Shown here one piece after another: positions 1-11,430 of a stretch of 64,000 bases of DNA (positions are counted from its first letter, which is position 1; every line of letters begins with the position of its first letter). The stretch lies in contig OX442436.1 of NCBI GenBank assembly GCA_949361645.1, positions 62,001 to 126,000 on the forward strand, read 5' to 3'. The stretch comes from Spongilla lacustris. Taxonomy: Eukaryota; Porifera; Demospongiae; Spongillida; Spongillidae. Both the position numbers and the translations under genes were made by a program. The notes below the pieces were generated by a model. It did not search any database and had not been told where the DNA came from. It was given only the letters and a program-made list of their open reading frames with translations.

Positions 1-589
1 TTCATGTCTTCAGCTTACAGAGTGAACAATATGAGTTAGTGGTTCATGCGCTGTTGAGGGAAGCTGTGGTATTGGAGCACTCAAAGAACCCTTGTGATGG
101 CAATTTTATCCCAAATACTAGGGTAAGAACCATCTGTCCTTGTTAAGAACCTCCTCCTCCTCTCTCCATGCACAATGTAGAACAAAATATATGTGGTATA
201 TATAGCCATGCAGAGCGAGAGAGACTTTGATCATTGGATGAAACTAGCCACTGTAAGCCACACCCCCTATCATGTGACCTGTGGCACGTTACTTTATGAT
301 ATGTCTCCAGTGCTTCAAACTGTGGGACCTCGATGCCCGTGGTTATCACAAAGTAACATTTAGAACGCATTAAGTAATGATTTCTTAATAGTGATTTAAC
401 TTGCAGGGTCTGTGGCGGTTGTGGCTCAAAGGGAACCAGGTGTTAGTTGTGGGCCATCCTTACTCTCCATACTCAAGGTAAGCTCTTCTCTTATGGTTAT
501 TAACTACTAACTATTCTTGGACATTTCTTAGCAAATATAAACCGTCTGATCTCAAACCACTTCACTTGGCTACACCCAAGAGCACATGA
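1..589 (+). CDS. 3' end of an unrecognised protein-coding gene (partial)
   Basis: I do not recognise this family. Three exons can be joined in frame: about 1-128 (ending ...IPNTR before GTAAGA), about 406-478 (GLWRLWLKGN...PYSPY before GTAAGC), and a last exon after TTCTTAG near 531 ending in TGA at 587-589. The visible C-terminus is about 80 residues and contains LLREAVVLEHSKNPCDG and WLKGNQVLVVGHPYSPYSS. Donors, acceptors and phases agree (0, then 2), which supports a real gene. The 5' part lies outside the window. The stop is 8 bp from the stop of the opposite-strand NADAR gene, so the two are tail to tail. No domain or targeting signal is visible, and no function is proposed. Confidence 0.5.
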
Positions 590-597
590 ACACTCAA

Positions 598-1311
598 CTA
601 TGTTTGCTTTCTCGACAGTATTTCTTCTGCTTCTCCTTCATGTGACTTCTCATCCTGTTTCTCACATGTCCCTGTTGTACATTTATCACTCATTTCATCT
701 CTCACTTCAGTTAAAATTTGCCCCAATAGGTTTTCTCCCCTCCAAGTTTCTCGTTTCTGAGCCTTAGGGTTCGTTTCAGACAGTCCTATGCCCCAAATAG
801 TGTCTCGCGGGCTGGCTTCGACCAGGGTAGTACCCTTAGTGGCCAGTAGGGCTGCGAGGAGCTCAGGATTCTGTTTGAACTGATAATTACATAATGACAC
901 ATCACGTGATTACAATGCAACGTAAATTATTACACGTATACCTTGGCTCTATTGGCCTCTCGTACAATATCTGTACGGCGCTCGTTCCATGTCATTGGAT
1001 TGAACCCTCGCGCTTTCCTTCCAAGAGCCTTATGTTTACCAGGAACTTTGGTTTGCATTATACGCTCCGCTATCTCTTCGTCATTAAAAAGACCTGTCAA
1101 AGTCAGTGTCATTGCTCCTCCCCTCCCGTCCCACCTTCCCCTCCCGCCCCACCTTCCCCTTCCCCTCTTTACGTGCTTTCTGGTGCATCATATACTGCTC
1201 AGCGCAGCAATACTTCACACCAGCCACAGTGAATTCTACAGGGTAGTGTTGACTGAAGGGCGAGTCTTTACCGTAGAAGAAGGTGAATGACTCTTTCCTG
1301 CATTCTGCCAT
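598..1311 (-). CDS. NADAR-domain (YbiA/RibX-like) protein, 190 aa, three exons
   Basis: Exons are 1173-1311, 942-1093 and 598-879. They join in phase to 573 nt, or 190 aa. The N-terminal FFYGKDSPFSQHYPVEF, the CAEQYMMHQKARLFND junction, the centre IMQTKVPGKHKALGRKARGF, and the C-terminal QNPELLAALLATKGTTLVEA and DTIWGIGL are the conserved blocks of NADAR (NAD- and ADP-ribose-associated) proteins. Family members include bacterial YbiA, an N-glycosidase acting on riboflavin-pathway intermediates, and enzymes that remove ADP-ribose from guanine. Length and domain are typical, with about 30 extra polar residues after the domain. The reaction in this organism is inferred only. The family is common in bacteria, fungi and plants and patchy in animals, but two spliceosomal introns show a settled nuclear gene rather than contamination. 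The intron at 1094-1172 carries a C-rich low-complexity tract. Confidence 0.9.
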
Positions 1312-1735
1312 CTGGATATACGTTCACTTGCAAGCGCTTTGCACGTACATGTGCTCATAACTTACTGTTAAGTTTTCTATGAGGACGGAAGTTGTATATT
1401 TGTAGCTTTTAAAATAACACTAAAGTCATTGCGGCATGGAATGTAATGAATGATGACCGCTGTAGAAGCCATTGCAGTGCTATTCAGACTTCAACTTGTG
1501 GTTGAGTGCTGTGCACGTGTGCTCAGTGAAGAGGCCAACCCTCGATGCACACAAAGTACGTGCACAATTAGTTATATATTAGCTGGATCTAATCAGTAGG
1601 CATTAATAAAAGATGTGAATAAAGAAGAACATAATTTAATCCTGTGACAAACAGATAAAAACACTTCTACCCACAGACATATAAATTTGGTGAGACAGAG
1701 GACAAAGTTCAGACAGCAGTTGACCAAAGTGGAAG
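1312..1735. other. Spacer between ATG4 stop and NADAR start
   Basis: This 424-bp stretch separates two minus-strand genes. It must hold the ATG4 3' UTR and the NADAR promoter. A short + strand ORF starts with two ATGs at about 1450-1455 and reads EAIAVLFRLQLVVECC before a possible GTACGTG donor, but no continuing exon was found. No repeat or RNA gene is seen. Confidence 0.5.
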
Positions 1736-3497
1736 TCAAACAGGCTTGCTCTCATCACTGGATGTTACCTTGCAGTCCACAACTATGAAGTCCTCTCCCT
1801 CATCCCCAGACCCATGGTCTTCAAAACTGGATGGGTGTCCACCTCGTGTGGTTCTGAACTGCATTCCAATGGTACAGTCCAACATGGTGCCCTGACATCC
1901 ATCAGCAAAGGTGAAGAAAGGATACATGGCGCGCTGCTGAGGAGGGGACAACATCTGCAGCAGAATGCCAGTAACACACAATATGGCAGATCACTTTTGG
2001 GTTCCTTACAGGTTCAGCATGCAGACGCAGAGAACGAAACTCCTCGACATCTTTACAGTAGAACCCCACAGTGCATGAGGGATCCATCTTAGATGCTGGC
2101 AGTTTACGTATCGTTGCGCAATGATAGCTCTTACGTTGGTACAAGATAATATGAACACATAGGCAGATCAAAATAGGCAACTCTCTTACATGGACGTTGG
2201 GTTTGCCCGAAGGCTGGGAGAAGTGAGGGTCCAAGTGGATCAGGTTGTCATCTGGCAAGTGGGTGGGGCAGGTCAGATATGTGAGGAGGTATGACATCAT
2301 CACCTTGGTGTCCCACGAAATAAACTGAATGTTTTGGTTTCCCTCCGATGATCCCCACACACTGCTCAAGCGTCAGCATAGACTGAGGGGGGGGGGAGGG
2401 GGAGGGGGGGGAGGGTTACACGCTCCCACACCTGTGAATGTCTTTCTACCTTCACACATGGAATATAAATGTGGTTGAAAACATCACTGCCAAGTCGAAT
2501 TGGAACCAACAACAGAACGGAGTGTGTCCCCTCAGCAAACAACTTCTCAATGTCCCCAACATATACTAAAGTGTCCAATAACGAACAGTTGAAATAACTA
2601 AGTCTAGTGACTGATTAAATGGCTACCTGTGCAATCGTGGGCCACATATGCGTTCATGGTATTGGCAAGTTTGGTCTTCTCCAACTGACCCTTCAGAGCC
2701 TCTCTGTGGAAAGAGTTAGATACCACAGAGGGTCAGGATGAACACTAACCTAATGAGAACAGCAACTTGGGAGGGACCAAACCAATCCCCAGGCCTGTGA
2801 TCGCCAATTTTGCTTGCACAATCCATTAAGGAGTGTAAGGAAAAAGGATCATCGGGCGTGTCACTGAACCACGACAATATCTGCTTGTGTTTGCTCATCT
2901 CCTCAGTGTCTTCACCAGGGGCCAGAGTAAACCTCCACCCTGCAGGGGCACGAGGGTTGATTACACATCGCAATGTAGTAACGTTTCACTTTTTAATCCA
3001 GTATGGTAATGCAACGCGGTAGCCAAAAGCATTTGACCGCTCCGAATCATACAGCCCCACCCGCAGTCTGTGGTGTATGCAGTAGGTCCGTTGTAAAGAG
3101 GCGGGAAGCCTGTACGGTACGTCATCCATGGCAGCGAGTAAAAATGTTGCGTCGCTTCAATCACATGCTTGGGTACTCCCTCCAGGTCAGCAGTTCGTCC
3201 TAAATTTTAATCCGCGGCAGTGAAACTGTAGATGAATTCAAACACTAACCTTGTCGATCGGGATCATAAAGCTCTCCCAATAACCAGATTGAGCCATCCC
3301 CAAACGTAAAACTTGATTGAAAGCTCCATCCTGCATGCGCAATGTACTTAGTTAATGACTATGGGCGTCACAAAGTAAGGTGGTGTACCGTATCTTAGCC
3401 GATATAAGGAAGCGTACATGCGCTGCCTCCAAGGTACTCCATTTCCGTCGTCGCTGTCTTGAGGTTGTGACAGAGACCTTCCAAAATTAGTAGCCAT
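1736..3497 (-). CDS. ATG4: ATG4 cysteine protease (ATG4C/D-like)
   Basis: ATG4 cleaves the C-terminus of ATG8/LC3 proteins and removes them from lipid during autophagy, in the cytosol. About nine short exons join in frame: the start exon 3389-3497 ([13 protein letters not shown]), 3250-3330 ([16 protein letters not shown]), an exon from 3199 with [12 protein letters not shown] and the active-site block [12 protein letters not shown] (nucleophile Cys at 3051-3053), then [60 protein letters not shown], the Asp/His block [26 protein letters not shown], and the last exon 1736-1954 ([10 protein letters not shown]). The conserved Cys, Asp and His positions are all present. Introns are about 45-90 bp. 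The sequence between catalytic and WFSD blocks is closer to ATG4C/D than ATG4A/B by my reading. It lies head to head with UBE3C, 78 bp between starts. Confidence 0.95.
2381..2416. repeat. G-rich tract (C-rich on the sense strand of ATG4)
   Basis: A nearly pure G run on the + strand. On the ATG4 sense strand it is a C-rich tract ending directly at the CAG acceptor before SMLTLEQ, so it forms the polypyrimidine tract of that intron. Confidence 0.85.
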
Positions 3498-3575
3498 AGA
3501 GAGTTTAAAATTACTCTTTAATAATTAAAACCTTACCACTTTTCCGGTATGCTATAGCTGTAATAGAATAGAATC
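3498..3575. promoter_or_regulatory. Shared ATG4/UBE3C bidirectional promoter region
   Basis: Only 78 bp separate the ATG4 start codon (minus) from the UBE3C start codon (plus). Both transcripts must initiate here or inside the neighbouring 5' exon. The sequence is AT-rich with no TATA box I would trust. Inference from geometry. Confidence 0.6.
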
Positions 3576-6500
3576 ATGTTCGAAGGCGAGTACAGGTCAA
3601 GGCCTCAAGTGTCCTTACGAGGCGCTAGCAAGCTGGTACTTATAGTGACCATTCTTTACATAATGCCACCCGTACGTGGATGCCTATTTTTTTTTGTAGG
3701 AAGAAGAAAAGGCAGCGCTACTGAGAAGGACAACTTCAGAGAGGGAAAAGAGAGAGGCAAGACCGCTGTAAATCAGACGCGAAATGTTAATGTCCATGTT
3801 TAACGTTTTAGTTAGAAAGAAGAACGCAATTTGCAGTACTGAAAATCCAAGCAGTATACAGAGGGGGTTTAGAAAGGGCAAAACTGGTTAGTACGCCTAT
3901 AACCATCGTTAGTATATGTACTAGTACTGTTCTCTAGCGCGACTACCTGAGAGATGAATTTGATAAAAACTTCAGTCCAGCGTGTTGCTCGGATGTACTC
4001 GTGACACTGACTGGACGGTTTCTGATGTTCTTCCAGCCCAGCAGGGACACTACTCGACTGGTTAGTTATTGGCATGGGCGTAGCCACGATAGTATGGTCC
4101 AAACATTAAATGCTGCCATGCTCCAATGTTGTCTCTCCTCCCTTCCATCCATACAATTTTCCCCTCCCTCTCCCCTCCATACGCAGATATGCAGCCTCTC
4201 CCCTTCACCCACACCTACCGCTTCCTTCCATGCATACACCCTCTCCCTTCACCCACACACCCTCTCCCTTCACGCACACACCCTCTCCCTTCACCCACAC
4301 ACCCTCTCCCTTCACCCACACACCCTCTCCCTTCACCCACACACCCTCTCCCTTCACCCACACACCCTCTCCCTTCACCCACACCTACCGCTTCCTTCAC
4401 CTATACTTACAATTCTTATGCACCTTTATAGTACCCTTCAGAATTCTGAAGGTACTACACATAACTTGAAATTGATATTTAAAAAAGTTCCTAGTTTTTG
4501 TCAAGTACAAAATAACCATTAATAGCTGGGGGAGGGGCTGGTTAGTTTAATAGTTTGTGAAACAATGAAACCTTCAGACCTCTGGTGAAAGTATACACTA
4601 TTCTAGGATTAAAACACTGCAGTGCATTAAAAAAATAAACCTAAGGGGAATCTCCAACACCTGACCAGTCTGTGCAGCCATCTTTTAATTTTTGTGCTTA
4701 CATGTAGAAATGAACCTGACTTGGGGCCATGCTAAACGCATGGCTGTACAAAATCCATATGTGCATATGGGCATGGGGACACATGGATATGTGGGCATTT
4801 GAACATGTGGACATGTGGGTGTGAACTTTGCTCATACATGTAGTATGGTCTTCAACTATTTCCTGTCAAATGTGTGTGAATGTGTATGTAGTTCATATAT
4901 TGGAAGGAATTCTAGCCAGCCCCTCCCCTTAATTAACCCTTACTTCACACAGACCTCACTCTGCCAGAAATGGCTTCAGTACCATGACCTCTTGAGGGCA
5001 GAGGTGAGCAGAAGTGTGCTTAGCAGGCTTCACATCAAGAAGCTTTTACGAGCTTGCTGTCAAAGTCTGATATTTGACCCAAACCAATATCTGGCCACAC
5101 CTCTTCGTATGATTGAGGTCTACACTAGCCACACCTCCTACCCATCATCCAATATCCTTGCTCCGATGTTCTCCTACGTGTGCTCTAATGGTTGGTTTAT
5201 CCTGTATTGTTAATGACATCACATGGTTACACCCACACAGGCTATTACAGAGCACTGAGAAGAGTGTTAGAGTTACGAGTGCCCCCACCAGATTCTGCAC
5301 AGTGCACATCTCCATTGGCCTCCAGTCTCCTCGACTACATTAAACGTCCCCTTGCAACTCTTTCAGATGCAAGGCAAGGTGTGCCCAGCCCCCCTTCTCT
5401 TTCTTATAATCACTTTCCATTTAGAGCACAGGCTGCTGTTCTGTCTGAGCTGTTTGCCCCGCCCCTCACTGCCCATGTGTGCTACCTCATCCTCCCATCA
5501 CTGTCCACCCTTCCTCTGGAACCATTTGTCACATCTCTCAGTGCAGACCTAACAGCTAGCCCTGAAGTGTTGTTCCTTCTGCTGTCTCTTGTCCACCATC
5601 AGCTAGGTATGGTGTTCTCCTCCCCCTCCCACCTCCCCCCCCCCCATGATCATTACCTTCCATTGTCATGACAGACATACTTGGAGAACCTGCGTTAATG
5701 CATTACCTCCAATTATTGCCCCCTCTGGTTTCTTCACTGGGTCAAGTGTCAGGGGATCCAGATAGTTGGGCAATAGCAGACCCAATGGCTTCTGCACAGG
5801 AGCTAGCTCAGAGCTGCCTCCATATTCTGACCTCCTCCCCCAGCCTTGGGCACAGACTGGCTCGTTGTACAAGACCCCATGACCTCCTGCCCTCCCTATG
5901 TGCCCTCTGTCACCAGCTGGTGATGCTCACTAGTCCCCATTCCCCTCACTCCCCACTCCTTCACAGCCTAGCTCTTAATACACCACTGTTGTCTGCCTTA
6001 TGGCCATACATAGCCACCATCAGGCCTGCCAGTGGCTCTGTGTGAGTGGGCCAGCTTTATGTCTGCTGTGCACTCATCCCCTCCCATGCCCCTCCCCCAT
6101 CTTTCTATAGCCGCACTTGTAGTCTCCAGCAGGTTGAGCGAGGCGTGCCCCTACCGTATGGGGACAGTATTCCCCTGGCTGAAGGGCTCAATACATTTGC
6201 TGTTCTGTTCAGCATGTACCTCTCCACTCTTCATGACACAGAGTTCCATGGAGCAGTCCCAGGTAAGTAGTAGATGAAGGGGAGTTATTATACTGGAGAG
6301 ATTACTTGCTGGTACATGAACAAGCTTTGTGGAGGGGGAGTGGTTGCTTGGCATGCACACATTCCTTATGTTTGATGTCCCTCAGGTGTGTGTCTGCCCC
6401 TCACATTGACTCAACTGAGCACAGTGGTGGAGTCACTGAAGAAAGTCTTTGTCAGTCTCCACATGGAAAGGCCTCTTCCAACCACAATCAGGCCACTTCC

Positions 6501-6755
6501 ATGCCACATTGAACTGTGGAAGTCTGTCAACAAGGTACATGTGCGCACACATACTAGTGAACTTTGTGGTAATGATGGGTGTGTGGTCCCGCAGAGCATA
6601 CTCCACCTGTTGTGTCGTCTGTATGAGAGGGACAGCAGGAAACCATTCTGTGCACCCAAGCAATGGTTGACAGACATACCCATACACAAAATTCCACCTG
6701 AACTCTTCATCGAAAGAGAAGGCAAGTGTATATGTGTGTGTGTATGTGTGTGTGT

Positions 6756-6786
<31 letters not shown>

Positions 6787-9697
6787 GGTGTGTGTATGTG
6801 TGTGTATGTGTATGTGTGTGTGTATGTGGGTATGTACATGTGTGTGTTGTGTTCAAGTAGACATTTCAGGATCATGATAAATGCAGGTGTACATTTTAAC
6901 CATCCATGTGCACACATCGTCGATGTAGTTAATATGATAAAATATGAAGAAGTGATCGGCTTGTTGAAAAATAGTAATCTCATAAATGAAGTAACATTGT
7001 ACATAGCTTGGTGCATTAAAGATATCAAATTATAAAACTATGTACACTATGTCCATTGTGTTTGCAAGGTGTACAATGCTGCTTCTGTCATGGGCACCCA
7101 TTGCTATGTTTTGTTTTTTTTTTAATTAAGTTTTTTTGTTTTGTGTGTATGCCATATGTTAGCTGGTCTGATTATTATTATTATTAAATATGTATGGGAC
7201 AGTTTCCAAGAAAGTGGTCACTTCACTATGAAATGTTATAAAAATGCTTTGCATTAGAATCATTATAACCTTAGAATGAATCAACTTTGTATTTTCGTCA
7301 CCACATCATTTCTTTATCGTACTTTGTATTTGGGGTCTTATGTAACTCTGTGCCATTATCGCTAGGTCCAACATCACACATGGATTTTTGCTGCCATAAC
7401 TTCTAGCAGAAGCGTTGAAATTGCTTCAAAATAGGTTCATATGTAGAAGAGTCCAGTAGCTATTGATTTGTTTGTTTGTTGATTTTAATTTTATCTGTCA
7501 TGGAGGTACAGTTGAACAAGCTATGTGCACATTTTCCCACTTGATTCGTGCCAATGGTACAGTCCCCACCTTCTCATTGGCACAAATCAAGTGGGAAAAT
7601 GTGCACATAGTTTGTTCAACTGTACCTCCATAACGGATAAAATTAAAATCAACGAACAAATAAATCAATAGCTACTGGACTCTTCTACATATGAACCTAT
7701 TTTGAAGCAATTTCAATGCTCCTGCTGGAAGTTATTGCAGTAAGTAGACACTATTTTATAGTTGTTTTATTTTATACACCGCAAGCCAGATTTTGTCTTA
7801 ACACATCTATATGTACTGGGTAATTCATGATCAAGTGCGCTTTTCACCCCTATTGCCGGTCGTATAATTTGACAATTATATAATCATTATTTAGCAGCAG
7901 AAAAAGTGGTCCAGTTAAAACCATAGAACTGGATGTGTGGCCCTAGCCTCGTCCCCAGGCCCTGTTTTATTAAAGTTACGGGGGGAAAAACAGGGTCTGG
8001 TAGACACTGCCAGGGTCGAAGCGCGCATGCGCTAGTTTGTCCCAGAATACCATTCCGTATACTCGTCTGATTTCGCGATGGCGTATGCTGCTCGCCTGAT
8101 TTCGTTCGTTAAGACACGATAAAGAATAAGCCACCGCTTCTCGGAACTCAACAGAATACGCCATCGCGAAATCAGACGAGTATACGGAATGGTTTCCAAA
8201 AGGAAATTACGGTTACCCCAGGTATTCTGGGACAAACTAGCGCATGCGCGCTTCGACCCTGGCAGTGTCTACCAGGCCCTGTTTTTCCCCCCGTAACTTT
8301 ATAAAACAGGGCCTGGGGACGAGGCTAGTGTGGCCCCTGATTGAGTGGTGACCAGCAGTCACCAAGTGAATCATACTTGGCATTATCAAATATTGTGTTA
8401 TATGAAAATGATTTGTTTAATTCACACGATTGTAGCACAGTACATGTAACTATTGTATTCCTCCTTACCTATTATTCTTATTATAGAATTGAATACATAA
8501 AAAATAAATTAAAAAAAAAAAGAAGATAATTCCAAACTTTGCTAGTGGCAACACACAAAACTTAGTAGACCAGAACTTTGGAAAGACTGTAGTCCTTCCA
8601 ATAGGTGGTGTGTTTTGTTGCATGATTGATACAAAGAACAATGCTACAACAGTACTGTAAAATTTTTATGCATTTTCACTAACTGGTGGATTTTAAATTG
8701 ACAAAGTTTCAGTATCACACCATCGTGGATATGCATGTCTGCTGAACATGTACTTGACATCACATACTTATCCCACACAGTATTATTATGTATTATTTAC
8801 AAATGCATACTGTACCAATGCATCTTATTCATCCCAGATTTTTTTTTTGTACAGAAGAGTTGCCTGTGTCTTCAAATACCGTCACCAGACACGCTGAACT
8901 ACTCACTCTTGCTCCTTTTGTGTTCCCGTTTGTTGAGAGAGTTAAGGTGGGTGTGGCCCTACAATGTGCTGTGATCTTTACTTTAACCACACCCACTTGC
9001 AGTTTTTCCATCAACTTGTTGCTATGGATCGCCATCATATTCAGGGTCATTTACAAGACTTCCTTATAGGAGGAGGGATTCATGTTACAGTGAAACGTGA
9101 TCATATTTATGAAGATGCATTTACAGCGCTTGCCCAGGAAGATGGTGAGTGTTTTATTTCCCCTCAATGCCAACTGTATTTCTAACAGGCTTCGACATTT
9201 TCAGATATGAGACAAAAGCTGAGGGTCACTTTTACAAATGCACAAGGTCTGGATGAAGCTGGCATTGATGGTGGGGGGCTGTTCAGAGAGTTTCTATCTC
9301 AGTTACTGAAGACTGGATTTGACCCTAATCATGGCTTCTTCACGCCCTCACCAGATGGGTTGCTTTATCCAAATCCAAAGGTTAGAGTGTGTGTCTGGCT
9401 TTTGCTTGCCCTATTGACTCCTCCCATTCCAACCACACCCATCTGCAGGCTCCTCTACTGAATGAAGACTTCGGTGCCCATTACCAGTTCTTAGGCATGA
9501 TGTTGGGGAAGTCCCTTTATGAACACCTCATGGTTGAACTACCCTTTGCAAGCTTCTTCTTATGCAAGCTTTGTGACCGAGGCAATGGGGTGGTTGACAC
9601 TCACCACCTAGCCTCCCTGGACCCCCATCTTTACAAGTAAGGAACCTCTGATGGCTAGCCACACTAAGACCCAACTATTCTCCACTCCCTTACCCCT

Positions 9698-9735
<38 letters not shown>

Positions 9736-10495
9736 GTAGAAATCTTCTGTCTCTCAAGCATTATGAGGGAAACTTTGATGATCTGGCTCTTAACTTCACT
9801 ATCACAGATGACCACTATGGCCGCACAGAGGTGAGGTGGGTGTGGTGCTGAGGTGACCTTAGTTGCACTGCACTTCCTTGGCCAGGTGACAGAGCTTAAA
9901 AAAAACGGAGCAAATATTATGGTCACCCGTAGTAACTGTATAGAGTACATCCATTTGGTGGCACACCACAAACTTAATGTGCAGCTAAATAGACAATTCC
10001 AAGCATTTCGGAGTGGACTTTCCAAAATCATACCACTCAAGTGGCTTCAGCTTTTCAACCAGAATGAGCTCCAGGTGCTCATATCTGGTGCCGAGGTGGC
10101 CATCAGTACTGAGGATCTTAGGGAAAACACCAAATACGCTGGTATGTGACCCATGCCTTCTTGCTGCACTTCTTATCCACCACATGTCTACTACAGGTGA
10201 GCAGGGAGCCAGCCATCCATGCATCCACATGTTCTGGGACGTGGTTGGCAAGTTCACAGAAGAACAGAAACAGCAGCTGCTCAGATTTGTGACCAGCTGC
10301 AGTCGCCCTCCACTACTAGGGTTCAAAGAACTTCACCCGCCCTTTTGTATCATGTTGGGAGGACCCACAGACCGCCTCCCCACAGCGAGTACTTGCATGC
10401 ATTTACTCAAACTTCCCACCTTTACGGATCCACAAACTCTAAGGAGCAAACTGCTTTACGCCATATCTTCAGGCGCTGGGTTCGAACTAAGCTGA
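3576..10495 (+). CDS. UBE3C: UBE3C HECT-type E3 ubiquitin-protein ligase
   Basis: UBE3C builds ubiquitin chains on proteasome-bound substrates through a HECT thioester cysteine. The start exon reads FEGEYRSRPQVSLRGAS, as in the family. Exon 3700-3756 (EEEKAALLRRTTSERE) and exon 3812 onward (IQAVYRGGLERAKL) make the IQ motif, then SDVLVTLTGRFLMFF up to 4059. Middle exons at 4950-6721 include the conserved CAPKQWL block. HECT exons run from 8855: LLTLAPFVFPFVERVK, AGIDGGGLFREFLSQL, YQFLGMMLGKSLYEHLMVEL, VELPFASFF and TSCSRPPLLGFKEL, with the catalytic Cys at 10298-10300. The end GAGFELS matches the usual HECT C-terminus. Two introns (3757-3811 and 6722-8854) appear to use GC donors. The 2.1-kb intron 6722-8854 holds a TG microsatellite and two foldback elements. 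Confidence 0.96.
4230..4400 (+). repeat. Minisatellite, 18-bp unit
   Basis: About eight tandem copies of CACCCTCTCCCTTCACCC-like units in an intron of UBE3C. The open frames across it are artefacts of the 18-bp period. Confidence 0.9.
6722..6850 (+). repeat. (TG)n microsatellite
   Basis: TG dinucleotide run interrupted by TATG, starting directly after the apparent GC donor of the largest UBE3C intron. Confidence 0.95.
7391..7740. mobile_element. Long foldback (inverted repeat) element, 165-nt arms
   Basis: Arms 7391-7555 and 7576-7740 are inverted copies with only scattered mismatches and a loop of about 20 nt (7556-7575). There is no coding capacity. No target-site duplication is obvious, so element boundaries are set by where the pairing ends. 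It sits in the large UBE3C intron. It is probably a non-autonomous foldback or MITE-type element, though a local inverted duplication is also possible. Confidence 0.8.
7944..8327. mobile_element. MITE-like foldback element with 9-bp target-site duplication
   Basis: A 384-bp element begins TAGCCTCGTCCCCAGGCCCT and ends in its inverse. Outer arms of about 107 nt (7944-8050 and 8221-8327) are nearly identical, followed by inner arms of about 33 nt (8052-8084 and 8158-8190). The right side has about 30 nt (8191-8220) absent from the left. GTGTGGCCC flanks both ends (7935-7943 and 8328-8336) as a 9-bp direct repeat. Long inverted termini plus a 9-bp duplication resemble non-autonomous Mutator-like elements. 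That class is inference. There is no transposase. Confidence 0.85.
9698..9733 (+). repeat. (CA)n microsatellite
   Basis: CA run in a short UBE3C intron, directly before the exon starting NLLSLKHYEGNFDD. Confidence 0.95.
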
Positions 10496-11039
10496 ACAGA
10501 ATTACGCACACATAAGTTCGTGTCCTCCGTATGTTCAGTAATCAGCTCCACTATCCAAATGCCATGGGGGATGGGTTTTGCATGTAGACCATCACTAGAG
10601 AAGAACTTGCAAGCCTACGAATGGAAATCGGAAGGATTGACCATCAGTGCAAAGTAAGACCACACGTACATCAGGAGACTGAAGGTCTGCTTCCTGTCAT
10701 CCGAAGACCGCGAATTCGCCAAATGAACTAGTGAACAGTATACCCCAATCCAAGCGGCCCACTTCAACTGAGGAACAACACATGTGATTGTTCCACGTGG
10801 TCAAGACACTACCAACAGTATTTCAAATCTCACCTTCATTAGAAGTCCTACGAGACTACAAACCATGCCGATTGCGTTAACATGTTCCGAGATAGATGGA
10901 ACTTCGCTGTCCTTAACAGCGTGATAGCGGTGCACGCGTTCCTTCTTTCTTGGGTCAGGCATATAATATTATTTATATATATGACGCACTTCATATTAGT
11001 AGATGTCGCTCCATGCGCGTTATTTAGGATTGCAAAAGG
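10496..11039. other. UBE3C-NDUFB7 intergenic region
   Basis: This 544-bp stretch separates two + strand genes. It probably holds the UBE3C 3' UTR and the NDUFB7 promoter. Open frames here show no conserved motif, and I see no repeat or RNA gene. Confidence 0.5.
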
Positions 11040-11430
11040 ATGGCAGCCCCCTTCAAAAGGGGTAAGTTTTATGTACTTAGTATCGTTTGGTGAAGGAAAG
11101 TATCTTTTACATGCATATTCAATGAAAACGCAAGAGATGCAAGTCACACAAGAGGAGATGGCTAAAGCCAGAGTTCCTGTCAACCTGAGGGACTACTGCG
11201 CGCATCTATTTATTCCTCTCATGCATTGCCGCAAGGAAAACTACTATCTGCCCTGGAAGTGTAAGGTCGAAAAGCACGCCTGGGAAGAGTGCCAATTTCA
11301 AGAGTGAGCAGTAATTTGTCTACAGTTAGCTTTGTGTTGAGCCCATCTCCGGTTTGGAATATACAGCTATTTGGATCGCGTACGACAGAAAAGGCGACAG
11401 CAGCTTGGAGACACCGGGGCACAGTCTTGA
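11040..11430 (+). CDS. NDUFB7: NDUFB7, mitochondrial complex I subunit (B18)
   Basis: Exons 11040-11061, 11135-11303 and 11367-11430 join to 255 nt, or 84 aa. NDUFB7 is an accessory subunit of respiratory complex I facing the intermembrane space. The twin CX9C motif is complete: CAHLFIPLMHC and CKVEKHAWEEC, two disulfide-forming pairs imported through MIA40. VTQEEM and LRDYCAH before them and QDYLDRVRQKRRQQL after them also match the family. The protein is shorter at the N-terminus than the roughly 130-aa animal homologues. The 8-residue first exon (MAAPFKRG) is the least certain part, and a longer upstream start is possible. It lies tail to tail with CCDC130, 99 bp between stops. Confidence 0.85.

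Noticed and set aside
1450..1552. Possible + strand 5' exon with two ATGs and a GTACGTG donor
   Set aside because: No second exon on + between 1552 and 3576 could be joined, and UBE3C has its own conserved start. It may be a lone ORF or an unseen short gene.
7976..8235. Two short minus-strand ORFs in the foldback element
   Set aside because: They mirror each other across the inverted arms and match no transposase.
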